Positions 1 to 7,411 of a DNA stretch of 10,536 nt are shown in pieces (within the stretch, counting starts at the first letter, position 1; the number at the start of each line of letters is the position of its first letter). This stretch comes from an uncultured Collinsella sp. (lineage in GTDB: Bacteria > Actinomycetota > Coriobacteriia > Coriobacteriales > Coriobacteriaceae). The stretch spans positions 1 through 10,536 of the forward strand of contig URNQ01000043.1 in the NCBI GenBank assembly GCA_900549245.1, given 5' to 3'. The notes beneath the pieces are model-generated. The model had not been told where the DNA came from, did no database searches, and saw only the letters and a list, made by a program, of their open reading frames with translations. The translations under genes and the position numbers were made by a program.

Positions 1-459
1 GGCCTTGCGCGCCTTGGCCTCGGCAGCCGCGCGGACCTTCATGGCCTTCTCGCGCGCGGCCTTCACCTCGGGCGTGATAACGCTCATGGGCTCGGCAGTC
101 GAAACCTGGTAGAAAAAGCCCTTAAAGTCGATCTGCATATCGGTAATGGCAAGACCAAACAGGTCGTGGGCCTCATTTTCAAATGGGAACACCGCGGGGT
201 AATACGAGCTGATGGACGGAATCTCCTGGTACTGGTCGATGCCCTCAACCACCAGATTCTCGATCGCATAGCTGCCGTCCTGCGCAATATGTTCCTGAGC
301 AGCGTGAACGTTGATAAACGTATAGACCAAGCGATACGAGCCGTCGTCGACGTTACGCTCGGCGTGCATTTGCACAAAGCGCGCACCGACGCCCTTAAGC
401 GCCTGGACATGCGACAGGAGCTCGTCGATCCCAACGATGGTATAGATTGCCTCTTGCAT
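1..459 (-). CDS. EchD/NuoC-like subunit of a group 4 hydrogenase-type complex (3' end outside window)
   Basis: The reading frame stays open to the left edge, giving 153 visible residues. It resembles the NuoC/30 kDa family (EchD, or the N-terminal part of HycE), the soluble subunit that packs the iron-sulfur small subunit against the large subunit. The family hallmark is at residues 86-102: a proline-containing strand ending in FENEAHDLFG, a relaxed version of the family's EREIxDLFG. The start overlaps the stop of the preceding gene by one base (TAATG), and an excellent ribosome site, AAAGGAGG, lies at 474-467 with 7 bases spacing, so translational coupling is likely. From about residue 132 the sequence becomes a basic Ala/Lys/Arg-rich helix (8 basic, 2 acidic residues in 132-153), which is not part of the core fold. 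Gene order (A-B-C-D) matches Ech operons, which supports the call. The exact hydrogenase subgroup cannot be set without the large subunit. Confidence 0.8.
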   Translation of the reverse strand, partial: MQEAIYTIVGIDELLSHVQALKGVGARFVQMHAERNVDDGSYRLVYTFINVHAAQEHIAQDGSYAIENLVVEGIDQYQEIPSISSYYPAVFPFENEAHDLFGLAITDMQIDFKGFFYQVSTAEPMSVITPEVKAAREKAMKVRAAAEAKARKA

Positions 460-1052
460 TACTCGGCCTCCTTTGCAGCGACGGACGCGGCGGGCGTCCC
501 AGCAGGTGCGTCGCCAGCGGCGGGCGCGTCGCCGGCCTCAGCCGCGGCCACAAACCCGTCCTCGCCCAGCTCAACGCCACCGTCCCAGGTGGCGGCGCCG
601 CCCACGGTGAGCGGATCGCCGCCGGCGCGCATCACGGCCTCCTTCTGGTCCAAGATGCCGCACGCCTCCACGATGGCATCGATCACCGTCTCGGGGCGAA
701 TGGCGCACCCGGGCGCGTACACGTCCACGGGAATCGCGCGGTCCACGCCGCCGATCACGTTGTAGGCATCGCGGAACACGCCGCCCGAGCACGCGCAGAT
801 GCCGCACGCCACCACGCACTTGGGCTCGAGCATCTGGTTGTAAATCTGACGCACGACGGGCAGGTTCTGGGCATTGACCGACCCCGTCACCAAAAAGATG
901 TCCGCATGCTTGGGGTTGCCGGTGTTGACCACGCCAAAGCGCTCCGCATCGAACAGTGGGGTAAGCGAGGCCAGCACCTCGATATCGCATCCGTTGCAGC
1001 TCGAGCCGTCGTAATGAATAACCCACGGTGAGCGCGACATTTTATGATCCAT
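459..1052 (-). CDS. EchC/HycG/NuoB-like [4Fe-4S] small subunit
   Basis: The protein has 197 residues and belongs to the NuoB/small-subunit family of group 4 [NiFe] hydrogenases, which holds the proximal [4Fe-4S] cluster that passes electrons to or from the NiFe subunit. The four expected ligands are visible: C19 and C22 (SSCNGCD), C86 in GICACSGG, and C116 in the PGC motif followed by AIRPE. Extra cysteines occur at 79, 83 and 88. The family fold ends near residue 140, and homologs such as EchC are about 140-150 residues. Here residues 140-197 form an added Ala/Gly/Pro-rich acidic tail. The ATG at 1052 is supported by AGGAGG at 1066-1061, which overlaps the TAG stop of the upstream gene (12 bases between the genes). 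A membrane-complex role is inferred from the neighbours; an ordinary complex I NuoB is less likely given the Ech-type partner. Confidence 0.88.
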   Translation of the reverse strand: MDHKMSRSPWVIHYDGSSCNGCDIEVLASLTPLFDAERFGVVNTGNPKHADIFLVTGSVNAQNLPVVRQIYNQMLEPKCVVACGICACSGGVFRDAYNVIGGVDRAIPVDVYAPGCAIRPETVIDAIVEACGILDQKEAVMRAGGDPLTVGGAATWDGGVELGEDGFVAAAEAGDAPAAGDAPAGTPAASVAAKEAE

Positions 1053-1060
1053 GGATGCCG

Positions 1061-1066
1061 CCTCCT
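1061..1066 (-). promoter_or_regulatory. Ribosome binding site overlapping a stop codon
   Basis: AGGAGG reads 8 bases before the ATG of the iron-sulfur subunit and shares bases with the TAG stop of the 960-residue gene. Ribosomes ending one gene therefore finish on the start signal of the next, which suggests coupled translation. Confidence 0.75.
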
Positions 1067-3947
1067 AAATAAACACGTCGACGAGGATGGGCATAAGGTT
1101 GAGCAGGCCAAACACCAGCGCCACGCCCCAGCCGAGCTTAAAGCAGCTGCGCCAGGTGCTGCGCGCGAAGGTGTTGTCGATCAGCACCTCGACAAAATAC
1201 GTCGCGACCATCACGACCAGGGCGACGACCCAGCTCACCGGGTTGTCCCAAACAAAGAACATGCCCACCCACATCAAAAACAGCACGGTCTCGCACCAGT
1301 GCATAAGGGTCATCTTGGCCAGCGTGCCGCCGCTCATCTCGGTGGCGACGCCCTGGACAATCTCCTGATGCGCGTGATGCGAGTACGAAAGGTCAAACGG
1401 CGACTTGCGCAGCTTGATGGTAAGCACCGCGAGCAGCGCGAGGAAAATGGGCGCGCTGTACACGATGATGGGGGCCGACTGCCCCGTCACGGCGATGGAA
1501 TCGAAGCTGTCGGTGGCAAGGTACAGGCCCACGCTCATCAGCAGAACGGCGGGCTCGTAGCTCATAACCTGCAGCAACTCGCGATCGGCGCCGACCTGCG
1601 CAAACGGGCTTTGCGTCGAGGCGGACGCCAGCACCACAAAGATCGCGGCGAGCGTCACCATAAAAGCGCACAGTAGCGTGTTAGAACCCGACACAAAGAT
1701 GCCGCCGCCCACGACGGTAAAGATGAGCGCGCATGCCATATAGGTATCGTCCATGGTGTTTACGCTGGCAGGAGCCTTGCGCAGCAGCTTGGCAACGTCG
1801 TAGAACGGTTGCAGCAGGCGCGGGCCCACACGGCCCTGCATGCGGGCCGAAAGCTTGCGGTCAAGGCCGTCGATCAGGCCGCCCACAAGCGGCGCCAGCA
1901 AGGCAAACGCCACGGTGCCCATAAAGATGCCCACGACGCCCGAACCTTCAAAGTACTTACCGCGCAACACCGAGGGCGCGCTCATGGCAAGTCTCTCGGG
2001 CCCAATCCACGCGCAACACAGCAGCGCAAACAAGATAATGCTGCAGCACACGACGCTACCCGCGGGACCAATACGCTTCTCGCCAAGGGCGTCCACCGAG
2101 TACCAATTGCGCTTTTCGGCCTTCACCTCGTGTCCCATCGAGCCACGGAAATGGCGATATTTGTCGGTCCCCACACCCGAAAGGTACACGTTGACGTGCG
2201 GCTTATTGCTCACGCGGAATGAAGTCAGCAGCACCACGGCGATAAAAGCCACGATAACCACCATCAGATACATGGCATCCTTGCCAATAACGTACGGCAC
2301 GCGACCAAACACCATGGCCAAGTAAGGCGACACCAGACCGCTCGAGATAACCGGAAACGCCACGCAGCACAGAATCAGCAGCGCGGCGATGGTGTTGAGC
2401 GCCATCCATTCGGTCTTATGGACATTGACCTCAACGTTTTGAGCCGTGGGGTCGACGCCCGAAAGCTTGGCAAGCCACTTGCCCCAGAAGAAGAACGTCG
2501 CGGCCGAGCCAAAGGCAAGCACCATGATCATGAGCACGTTGCCGGTCTGGGCAAACGCCACCAGGGCGCCCCACTTGGACACGAGCATGCCAAACGGTGC
2601 CACGAACATGCCCATAATGCCCAGCATCATCAGGCGCGTCAGGTGCGGCATGCGGCTGAACATACCGTCCATGTCCTCGATATTGCGGCTGCCGGTATGA
2701 TGCTCGGCCGTGCCCACGCACAGGAACAGCAGCGACTTTGCCACCGTATGGAACAGGATCAGGAAGATCGCGGCCCACACGGCCTCGGGCGCGCCGACGC
2801 CCAGGCAGGCGCTGATAAGGCCCAAGTTGGAAATGGTGGAGTACGCGAGCACGCGTTTGGCGTTGCTCTGCGAGATGGCCATGAGGGCAGCGAGCAAAAA
2901 CGTGATGGCACCCACACTCGTGACCATAAAGCCAGTCACGGGATAGATGGCATAGAGCGGGCTGAGCTTGACCATCAGGAACACGCCGGCTTTGACCATG
3001 GTTGACGAGTGCAGCAGGGCGCTCGTGGGCGTGGGGGCAACCATGGCACCCAACAGCCAAGTGTGGAACGGCATCTGCGCGGCCTTGGTGAGTGCGGCGA
3101 GCGACAACAGGATGACCGGCATCACCAGCAGCGCGGACTGCGCGGTTCCGGTGCCGGAAAGCTCGATCATGCCCGAGATGGTCAGCGGCATGCCGTTAAC
3201 GTGCAGGTACATGAGTCCGGCCAAAAACGCGATGCCGCCCAGCATGTTGAGGATGATTTGGGTAAAGGCGTTCTTGATGGCTTCGGGCGTACGCGTGTAG
3301 CCAATCATAAGGAACGAACACACGGTGGTGATTTCCCAGCCGCAGAACAGCCACTCAAGGTTGTCGCTCGTCACGATGACGAACATGGCCGAGAGGAACA
3401 GGAACATGAGCGCCAGGAACTGCGGGCGACGGTCGGGCGCGGTCTGCCCGCGCAGCGCGGCCTCGTGCTCGTCATGGGCCTGGAAGTCCTTCATGTAGCC
3501 CAGGGCATACACGCAGATTAGGCTGCCGACGATGCCGACGGCGAGGACCATGATCACGCTCATGTAGTCCAGGTAGAGTGGCGTTGCCGTGACGGCTTCG
3601 GCCGCGGGCAGCGTCATGGCTGCAAAGGCGAGCGAGCCCACCAGCTGGACTATGCCGAGCACCGTGGTGAGCGCGTTCCTATATTTGAACGCGTTGTACA
3701 GGATGACGGCGCACAGAATTACGTCGATGACGGAGCTGATGATCGAGAGCACATGCGAGGTGCCGGGGGCGACCTCAAAGCTCTGCGGACCCGTGCCAAA
3801 AAACATGACGGCGACTACAACTGTCACCGCCATAATAATGCCGGAGCCTACAAGCCCTACCGCATCGCGGGCGCGGTCACCGCGCGCGAGCAGCATGCCC
3901 AGCGCCGGTACCAGCGGAAACAGGGTAAGGAAATACAGTAGCGTCAT
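1065..3947 (-). CDS. Fused EchA/NuoL-like and EchB/NuoH-like membrane subunit of a group 4 hydrogenase-type complex
   Basis: One uninterrupted frame of 960 residues joins two subunits that are normally separate proteins. Residues 1 to about 580 are a NuoL/Mrp-type proton or sodium translocating subunit: E205 in GWEITTVCSF, K288 in LTKAAQMPFHTWLLGAMVAPTP, H313 and K319 in LLHSSTMVKAGVFL, and the HTVAK lysine K404 are the conserved charged residues of the ion path. Residues about 665-960 are a NuoH/EchB/HycD-type subunit that anchors the soluble arm, with RMQGRVGPRLLQPFYDVAKL (702-721) and KSPFDLSYSHHAHQEIVQG (848-866). The latter motif is of Ech type rather than complex I type. A polar linker (about 580-628) plus one or two extra membrane helices connects them. 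Known EchA and EchB sizes (about 640 and 290 residues) sum close to 960, so both halves look complete. GGGGAG 8 bases before the ATG is the likely ribosome site. It is the first gene of the operon. Confidence 0.88.
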   Translation of the reverse strand: MTLLYFLTLFPLVPALGMLLARGDRARDAVGLVGSGIIMAVTVVVAVMFFGTGPQSFEVAPGTSHVLSIISSVIDVILCAVILYNAFKYRNALTTVLGIVQLVGSLAFAAMTLPAAEAVTATPLYLDYMSVIMVLAVGIVGSLICVYALGYMKDFQAHDEHEAALRGQTAPDRRPQFLALMFLFLSAMFVIVTSDNLEWLFCGWEITTVCSFLMIGYTRTPEAIKNAFTQIILNMLGGIAFLAGLMYLHVNGMPLTISGMIELSGTGTAQSALLVMPVILLSLAALTKAAQMPFHTWLLGAMVAPTPTSALLHSSTMVKAGVFLMVKLSPLYAIYPVTGFMVTSVGAITFLLAALMAISQSNAKRVLAYSTISNLGLISACLGVGAPEAVWAAIFLILFHTVAKSLLFLCVGTAEHHTGSRNIEDMDGMFSRMPHLTRLMMLGIMGMFVAPFGMLVSKWGALVAFAQTGNVLMIMVLAFGSAATFFFWGKWLAKLSGVDPTAQNVEVNVHKTEWMALNTIAALLILCCVAFPVISSGLVSPYLAMVFGRVPYVIGKDAMYLMVVIVAFIAVVLLTSFRVSNKPHVNVYLSGVGTDKYRHFRGSMGHEVKAEKRNWYSVDALGEKRIGPAGSVVCCSIILFALLCCAWIGPERLAMSAPSVLRGKYFEGSGVVGIFMGTVAFALLAPLVGGLIDGLDRKLSARMQGRVGPRLLQPFYDVAKLLRKAPASVNTMDDTYMACALIFTVVGGGIFVSGSNTLLCAFMVTLAAIFVVLASASTQSPFAQVGADRELLQVMSYEPAVLLMSVGLYLATDSFDSIAVTGQSAPIIVYSAPIFLALLAVLTIKLRKSPFDLSYSHHAHQEIVQGVATEMSGGTLAKMTLMHWCETVLFLMWVGMFFVWDNPVSWVVALVVMVATYFVEVLIDNTFARSTWRSCFKLGWGVALVFGLLNLMPILVDVFI

Positions 3948-4199
3948 ACCATCACTCCCCCATGCAAAAACGCTGCAATTGTTTAACGTTATAGCTCAGT
4001 TGAGGAGTAGCGGCGGCGGGTTTTCGGTCAACTGGGGAGTTTTAGGCGTACGGGGTAAGGAGTCTGTCCGCTTTGGAGCAGAGAGGCGACGCTCCCCCTA
4101 TCGCGGCGGCGGGCGCACGGGCCACTGCGCGCGGTTTATTAACCACTTTGGAGGATGTTCCAGTAGGCTCACGACGGTCCAAAAAGTTGGCGCGGCAAG
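3948..4199. other. Intergenic region before the hydrogenase operon
   Basis: About 250 bases separate the terminator of the helix-turn-helix gene from the hydrogenase operon start. No coding frame here has a ribosome site. Apart from the candidate promoter/operator near 3988-4034 I see no RNA gene or riboswitch fold that I can name. Confidence 0.5.
3988..4034 (-). promoter_or_regulatory. Candidate promoter and operator of the hydrogenase operon
   Basis: A -10-like hexamer TATAAC lies at 3993-3988, about 40 bases before the start codon. There is no good -35 hexamer at the right distance. Instead a perfect 7-base inverted repeat, CAGTTGA (3997-4003) and TCAACTG (4028-4034), with centres 31 bases apart (about three helix turns), spans the spacer and upstream region. 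This would suit an activator- or repressor-controlled promoter, but both elements are short and could be chance. Confidence 0.3.
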
Positions 4200-4222
4200 A
4201 AAAATGCGCCCCTGTGGGCGCA
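4200..4222 (-). terminator. Rho-independent terminator of the helix-turn-helix gene
   Basis: Read on the minus strand, TGCGCCC and GGGCGCA form a perfect 7-pair stem with the loop ACAG, followed directly by five T. It begins 12 bases after the TAG stop, and it separates this gene from the hydrogenase operon. Confidence 0.88.
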
Positions 4223-4234
4223 CCATCCCGTTCG

Positions 4235-4630
4235 CTATTCCGCCTTTTTAACGCGCGGCTTGCGACCGCGCGGCTTATCGACCAGCGCGGACTCACCGCT
4301 CTCGCGATACTGGCGGCACCAAGCCTTGACCGAAGACTCGCTGGGAATCTTGTGCTTGATCATGGCCTCGCGAACCGTTAAGCCATTTTCCAAGCGGTCC
4401 TTGACCACGGCGAGCTTAACTTCGTACGAATAGGTGTGATGATGCGAACCGGCGTTGAGAACGGCGTCGGCACCGCCCACGGCATACGCGCGGGCCCACT
4501 GACGAGCCGTGGCCTGGGGAATGCCAAGCTCCGCGGCGAGGGCGCGATGACCGACCCCCTCTTGGAGGATCTCGACGGCGCGCTGCCTAACCTCGGGCGC
4601 ATGCGTGCGAGTCCTAGTTGCTTCCGACAT
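4235..4630 (-). CDS. Small double helix-turn-helix protein, transposase OrfA-like (solo)
   Basis: The protein has 131 residues. Two homeodomain-like helix-turn-helix units are visible, at about residues 12-49 (ending in ATARQWARAY) and 68-109 (ending in SSVKAWCRQY). The layout and the tryptophan at the end of each recognition helix match the IS3/IS150 OrfA (InsJ) family of DNA-binding proteins. The tail, DKPRGRKPRVKKAE (118-131), is strongly basic and resembles an AT-hook. No OrfB integrase and no flanking inverted repeats are present, and the gene has its own terminator, so it is either a remnant or a domesticated DNA-binding protein. Start choice: ATG at 4630 is given; a GTG at 4639 with AAGG 7 bases before it would add three residues (MAG). 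Function is unknown; binding to DNA is inferred from the fold only. Confidence 0.72.
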   Translation of the reverse strand: MSEATRTRTHAPEVRQRAVEILQEGVGHRALAAELGIPQATARQWARAYAVGGADAVLNAGSHHHTYSYEVKLAVVKDRLENGLTVREAMIKHKIPSESSVKAWCRQYRESGESALVDKPRGRKPRVKKAE

Positions 4631-4639
4631 ACCTGCCAC

Positions 4640-4963
4640 TTCTTAGCCTTAACCGTTAATCTGCTTTCTTACGTGCAAGTTAGATAGTAGCATTTTACTG
4701 TTTGCTCAAAGCAGTTAATTAAAATAGACGCGGTGTTATCTGGGCATTTGGCACCAATTTACGACATTTCTTTATCGATTATTTACGCTGGTAGCTGACT
4801 CGCAGCTAATCGTCATTCGCTTGTCAACAAAATTGGCATCTCTTTATGTCCTTTGGCATAGAGGATATAGTTATTAACCCCTCCCCCAATAATTTTGAGT
4901 GATCGGCAAGGCGGTAGACGTCCTTACTCCTCATGATTACCGCGCATTGCCATCCACCGGAGC
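4640..4963. other. AT-richer intergenic region without a recognised gene
   Basis: This stretch is visibly less GC-rich than its surroundings. No frame has a credible start and length. It holds a TAAAAT -10-like hexamer at 4697-4692 (minus, no good -35), a 6-base inverted repeat TAGCTG/CAGCTA at 4792-4808, and three same-strand TTGGCA words at 4748, 4833 and 4853. It presumably carries the promoter of the helix-turn-helix gene, but I cannot place it firmly. Confidence 0.45.
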
Positions 4964-5003
4964 AAAACAAAAAGGGCGGGCCTGCTGCGCTTGCAGGCCC
5001 CGC
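4964..5003 (-). terminator. Rho-independent terminator of the flavin oxidoreductase gene
   Basis: On the minus strand GGGCCTGC and GCAGGCCC pair over 8 bases around the loop AAGCGCA, and the stem can extend with GCGG/CCGC and one bulged G. TTTTTGTTTT follows after a short GC spacer. It lies about 75 bases after the stop codon of the gene. Confidence 0.85.
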
Positions 5004-5078
5004 ACCGGTTGACACCCGACGGGACACAGCCGGGCGAGACGGATCCGTGCTACCGTCCCGCCCGGCCGCGATGTTCAA

Positions 5079-7109
5079 CTACAGCTCGTTGGCCGCGTGA
5101 TACGCCGTGCGAATGGCGCTCGCGATGTCGGCGGTGCGCTCGCCCGAGCAGTCGCCCACGCAGGTCACGGGCACCGTCACGCCATCCAGGTCAAACGCGT
5201 TGGCCTTGGAGCCCACGGCCATCACCACGTAATCGCAGGCGATCTTCACCGGCTCCTCGGCACCGTCCTCGGTGGTGTGCACGGCCTCCACGCCCTCGTC
5301 GGTAATGGCGGTCAGGCGGGTCTTAACGTGCTGCTCCACGTTGTGGGCGGCAAAGTCGCTCATGATCAGCGGCAGAATGGTCTCGGACTCGCCTGCGGCA
5401 ATCTTGTCGAGCATCTCCACGATCGCCACCTCGCAGCCGTGTTGCAGCAGGTACTCGGCAGTCTCGGTGCCCACCAGGCCGCCACCGATAACGGCGACGC
5501 GGCCCGTAAGCTCCACCTTGCCGGCCAGCACGTCCCAGCTCGAGACGACCTTCTCCGAGTCGGCACCCGGAACGGGGATGACCACGTCGTGCGCGCCCAC
5601 AGCCACAATCGCGGCGTCGGCGGCGTTGAGATCCGCGGGGCTAGCAGCATGGTTGAGCTCGACCTTCACGCCCAGGCCGGGCAGAATCTTCTCGTAATAC
5701 TCAACCGAGCGCATGATCTCGTCCTTGCGCGGAGGCGCGGCTGCCAGCACAATCTGGCCGCCCAGATGATCGCTCGCCTCATAGACGGTCACGTCGTAGC
5801 CGCGCTTGGCCGCCACGCGCGCAGCCTCCAGGCCGGCAATACCGCCGCCCACCACGGCGATCTTCTTGTCGCCCTCGCCCGGCTTGATGGCGATGGTCGC
5901 CTCGTCGCCGTTCTCGGCGTTGAGCACGCACGAGATGTACTTGCGGTTTTGAATCGCATCGACGCAGCCCTTGTTGCAGTTGAGGCACTCGCGGATGGGC
6001 TCGCCCGTGGCGGCCTTGAGCGCAATGTCGGGGTCGCACATGAGCGAGCGGCCGTCCGCGATGATGTCGGCCGCGCCGTCTTCCAGGATCTTCTCGCCGG
6101 CCTCGACCGAAACCACGCGGCCGACGGTTGCCACCGGCACGGAGACCAGGGCCCTGACGCGCTCTGCCACGGGCAGCGTCCAGTTGTAGGGCATGGCGCC
6201 CATGGGCGGAATGGTGTCGCCCATGTTGCCGGTGTGGTTGGCCTGCGCGACCTGGATCATGTCGATGCCCGCGCCCTCGAGCAGCTTGGCAAACTCGCAG
6301 GCCTCATCGGGCAGCAGGCCGCCCTTGCCGCGCGGCGTGCCGTCGGGGTTCTCCATGATCACGGGCAGTTTGTACTCCACCATCAGCTGCGGCGCGGCCT
6401 CCTTAATGGCGGCGACGACCTCCAGCGCGTAGCGAACGCGGTTCTCGAACGAGCCACCGTACTCGTCGGTACGCTTGTTGAGGATGGCCGAGCACAGCGA
6501 ACCCACCAAGCGATCGCCGTGGACCTCGATGGCGTCGATGCCGGCCTGCTGCGCGCGGGCGGCCGAGGCGGCGATGGCCTCCTTGATCTGGGTGAGCTGC
6601 TCTACGCTCGCCTCGTTCACAAAGTGCTGCATGTCGTGGTGCAGCTTGGCGTAGGCCTGCTTGCGAATCTCGTTGGACTCGGCCATCTTGGCGGCAAAGG
6701 TCTCCTCGTCGCCAGCGGCCTTGGCCTCCTGCGCGGCCTTGGCGGCGGCCATGGATCCCATGACCATGCGGCCGACACCGGGCACGTCGTACTCGGGGTG
6801 GAACAGCTGCAGCGCGACCTTGGCGACGTGCTTGTGAACGGCGTCGGCCAGCGCCTTAAACGTGGGGATCTGGGCGTCGGTCGCCAGCTTGGGCGTGGGG
6901 CTCGCGGTCATGACGGGAGCGACGTCGCCGATGACGATGTAGCTCACGCCGCCACGGGCCAGGCGCTCGTAAAAAGCCAGGCTGCGCTCGCCAATGGAAC
7001 CGTCGCGCTCCTCGTAGCCGGTGGTCAGCGGCGGGAACATAATGCGGTTCTTGAGCTCAAGGGGGCCAACCGTAATGGGCTGGAGCAGCTTGGATGCAGG
7101 TGCGGTCAT
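5079..7109 (-). CDS. FMN/FAD/[4Fe-4S] NAD(P)H:flavin oxidoreductase, 2,4-dienoyl-CoA reductase/enoate reductase family
   Basis: The protein has 676 residues. An N-terminal Old Yellow Enzyme-type TIM barrel (about 8-365) binds FMN. A cluster motif C375-x2-C378-x3-C382-x11-C394 holds a [4Fe-4S] centre. The C-terminal part has two Rossmann folds (GGGIAG at 421-426; GGGLVG at 542-547) for FAD and NAD(P)H, ending with TCVGDC. This order is that of FadH, clostridial enoate reductases and the bile-acid enzymes BaiCD/BaiH; the substrate cannot be told. Barrel features include RTDEYGGSFENR (213-224). The segment after HG (197-198) reads DRLVGSL, where FadH has a catalytic tyrosine in GYLxxQF. A charged helical stretch at about 118-165 is longer than in FadH. 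Start: ATG at 7109 has GAGAGG seven bases upstream; the ATG at 7115 abuts that site and is unlikely. It is a single-gene unit, cytoplasmic, with an inverted-repeat array upstream. Confidence 0.88.
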   Translation of the reverse strand: MTAPASKLLQPITVGPLELKNRIMFPPLTTGYEERDGSIGERSLAFYERLARGGVSYIVIGDVAPVMTASPTPKLATDAQIPTFKALADAVHKHVAKVALQLFHPEYDVPGVGRMVMGSMAAAKAAQEAKAAGDEETFAAKMAESNEIRKQAYAKLHHDMQHFVNEASVEQLTQIKEAIAASAARAQQAGIDAIEVHGDRLVGSLCSAILNKRTDEYGGSFENRVRYALEVVAAIKEAAPQLMVEYKLPVIMENPDGTPRGKGGLLPDEACEFAKLLEGAGIDMIQVAQANHTGNMGDTIPPMGAMPYNWTLPVAERVRALVSVPVATVGRVVSVEAGEKILEDGAADIIADGRSLMCDPDIALKAATGEPIRECLNCNKGCVDAIQNRKYISCVLNAENGDEATIAIKPGEGDKKIAVVGGGIAGLEAARVAAKRGYDVTVYEASDHLGGQIVLAAAPPRKDEIMRSVEYYEKILPGLGVKVELNHAASPADLNAADAAIVAVGAHDVVIPVPGADSEKVVSSWDVLAGKVELTGRVAVIGGGLVGTETAEYLLQHGCEVAIVEMLDKIAAGESETILPLIMSDFAAHNVEQHVKTRLTAITDEGVEAVHTTEDGAEEPVKIACDYVVMAVGSKANAFDLDGVTVPVTCVGDCSGERTADIASAIRTAYHAANEL

Positions 7110-7115
7110 GGACAT

Positions 7116-7122
7116 TCCTCTC
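7116..7122 (-). promoter_or_regulatory. Ribosome binding site that decides the start of the flavin oxidoreductase
   Basis: GAGAGGA at 7122-7116 directly touches the first ATG (7115) but stands seven bases from the second (7109), so the second is the likely start. Confidence 0.65.
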
Positions 7123-7251
7123 TTGTAGGCGCGGCGGCGATGTTGCCGCGTAGTTGTCTAGAGGATATGGCATGGGAGCACAGTGGCGCAACGGAAATCG
7201 GCAGACAGCAGGTAGCGGCAGGTGGATGGGGCGGGGCGGCCCGTCGGTTTG

Positions 7252-7306
7252 TCTCGATCTGTAACACCTGCAGACCAAAAACGACCCCAGATGTTACAGA
7301 TCGAGA
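7252..7306. repeat. Array unit 1, 55-base inverted repeat
   Basis: The 15-base arms are perfect. Inside them, after one C-A mismatch, CTG (7268-7270) pairs with CAG (7288-7290), lengthening the stem. The loop holds a run of five A. Outside, the flanks GTTTG and CGAAC extend the pairing with one wobble. Confidence 0.88.
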
Positions 7307-7331
7307 CGAACAAATTCGGTCCGATCAAACA

Positions 7332-7386
7332 TCTCAATCTGTAACATCTAGACCCACTTTTGACCCCTACCTGTTACAGATCGAGA
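7332..7386. repeat. Array unit 2, 55-base inverted repeat with one changed arm base
   Basis: The left arm has TCTCA instead of TCTCG at 7336, the only core change in the array. The inner TAG/CTA bases can still pair after two mismatches. The loop carries TTTT where unit 1 has AAAAA. Confidence 0.86.
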
Positions 7387-7411
7387 CAAACCAATCTGGC
7401 CTGACGAAAGG

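Noticed and set aside
3961..3985. Sigma-54 type promoter before the hydrogenase operon, as in E. coli formate hydrogenlyase
   Set aside because: GC doublets are present near 3962-3977 but the GG at -24 with proper spacing is missing, and actinobacteria generally lack sigma-54.
4200..4700. Complete insertion sequence around the helix-turn-helix gene
   Set aside because: No integrase gene, no terminal inverted repeats and no target duplication could be found.
4824..5078. 84-codon minus frame just after the flavin oxidoreductase
   Set aside because: It contains the strong terminator at 4964-5003, has no ribosome site and shows no recognisable protein features.
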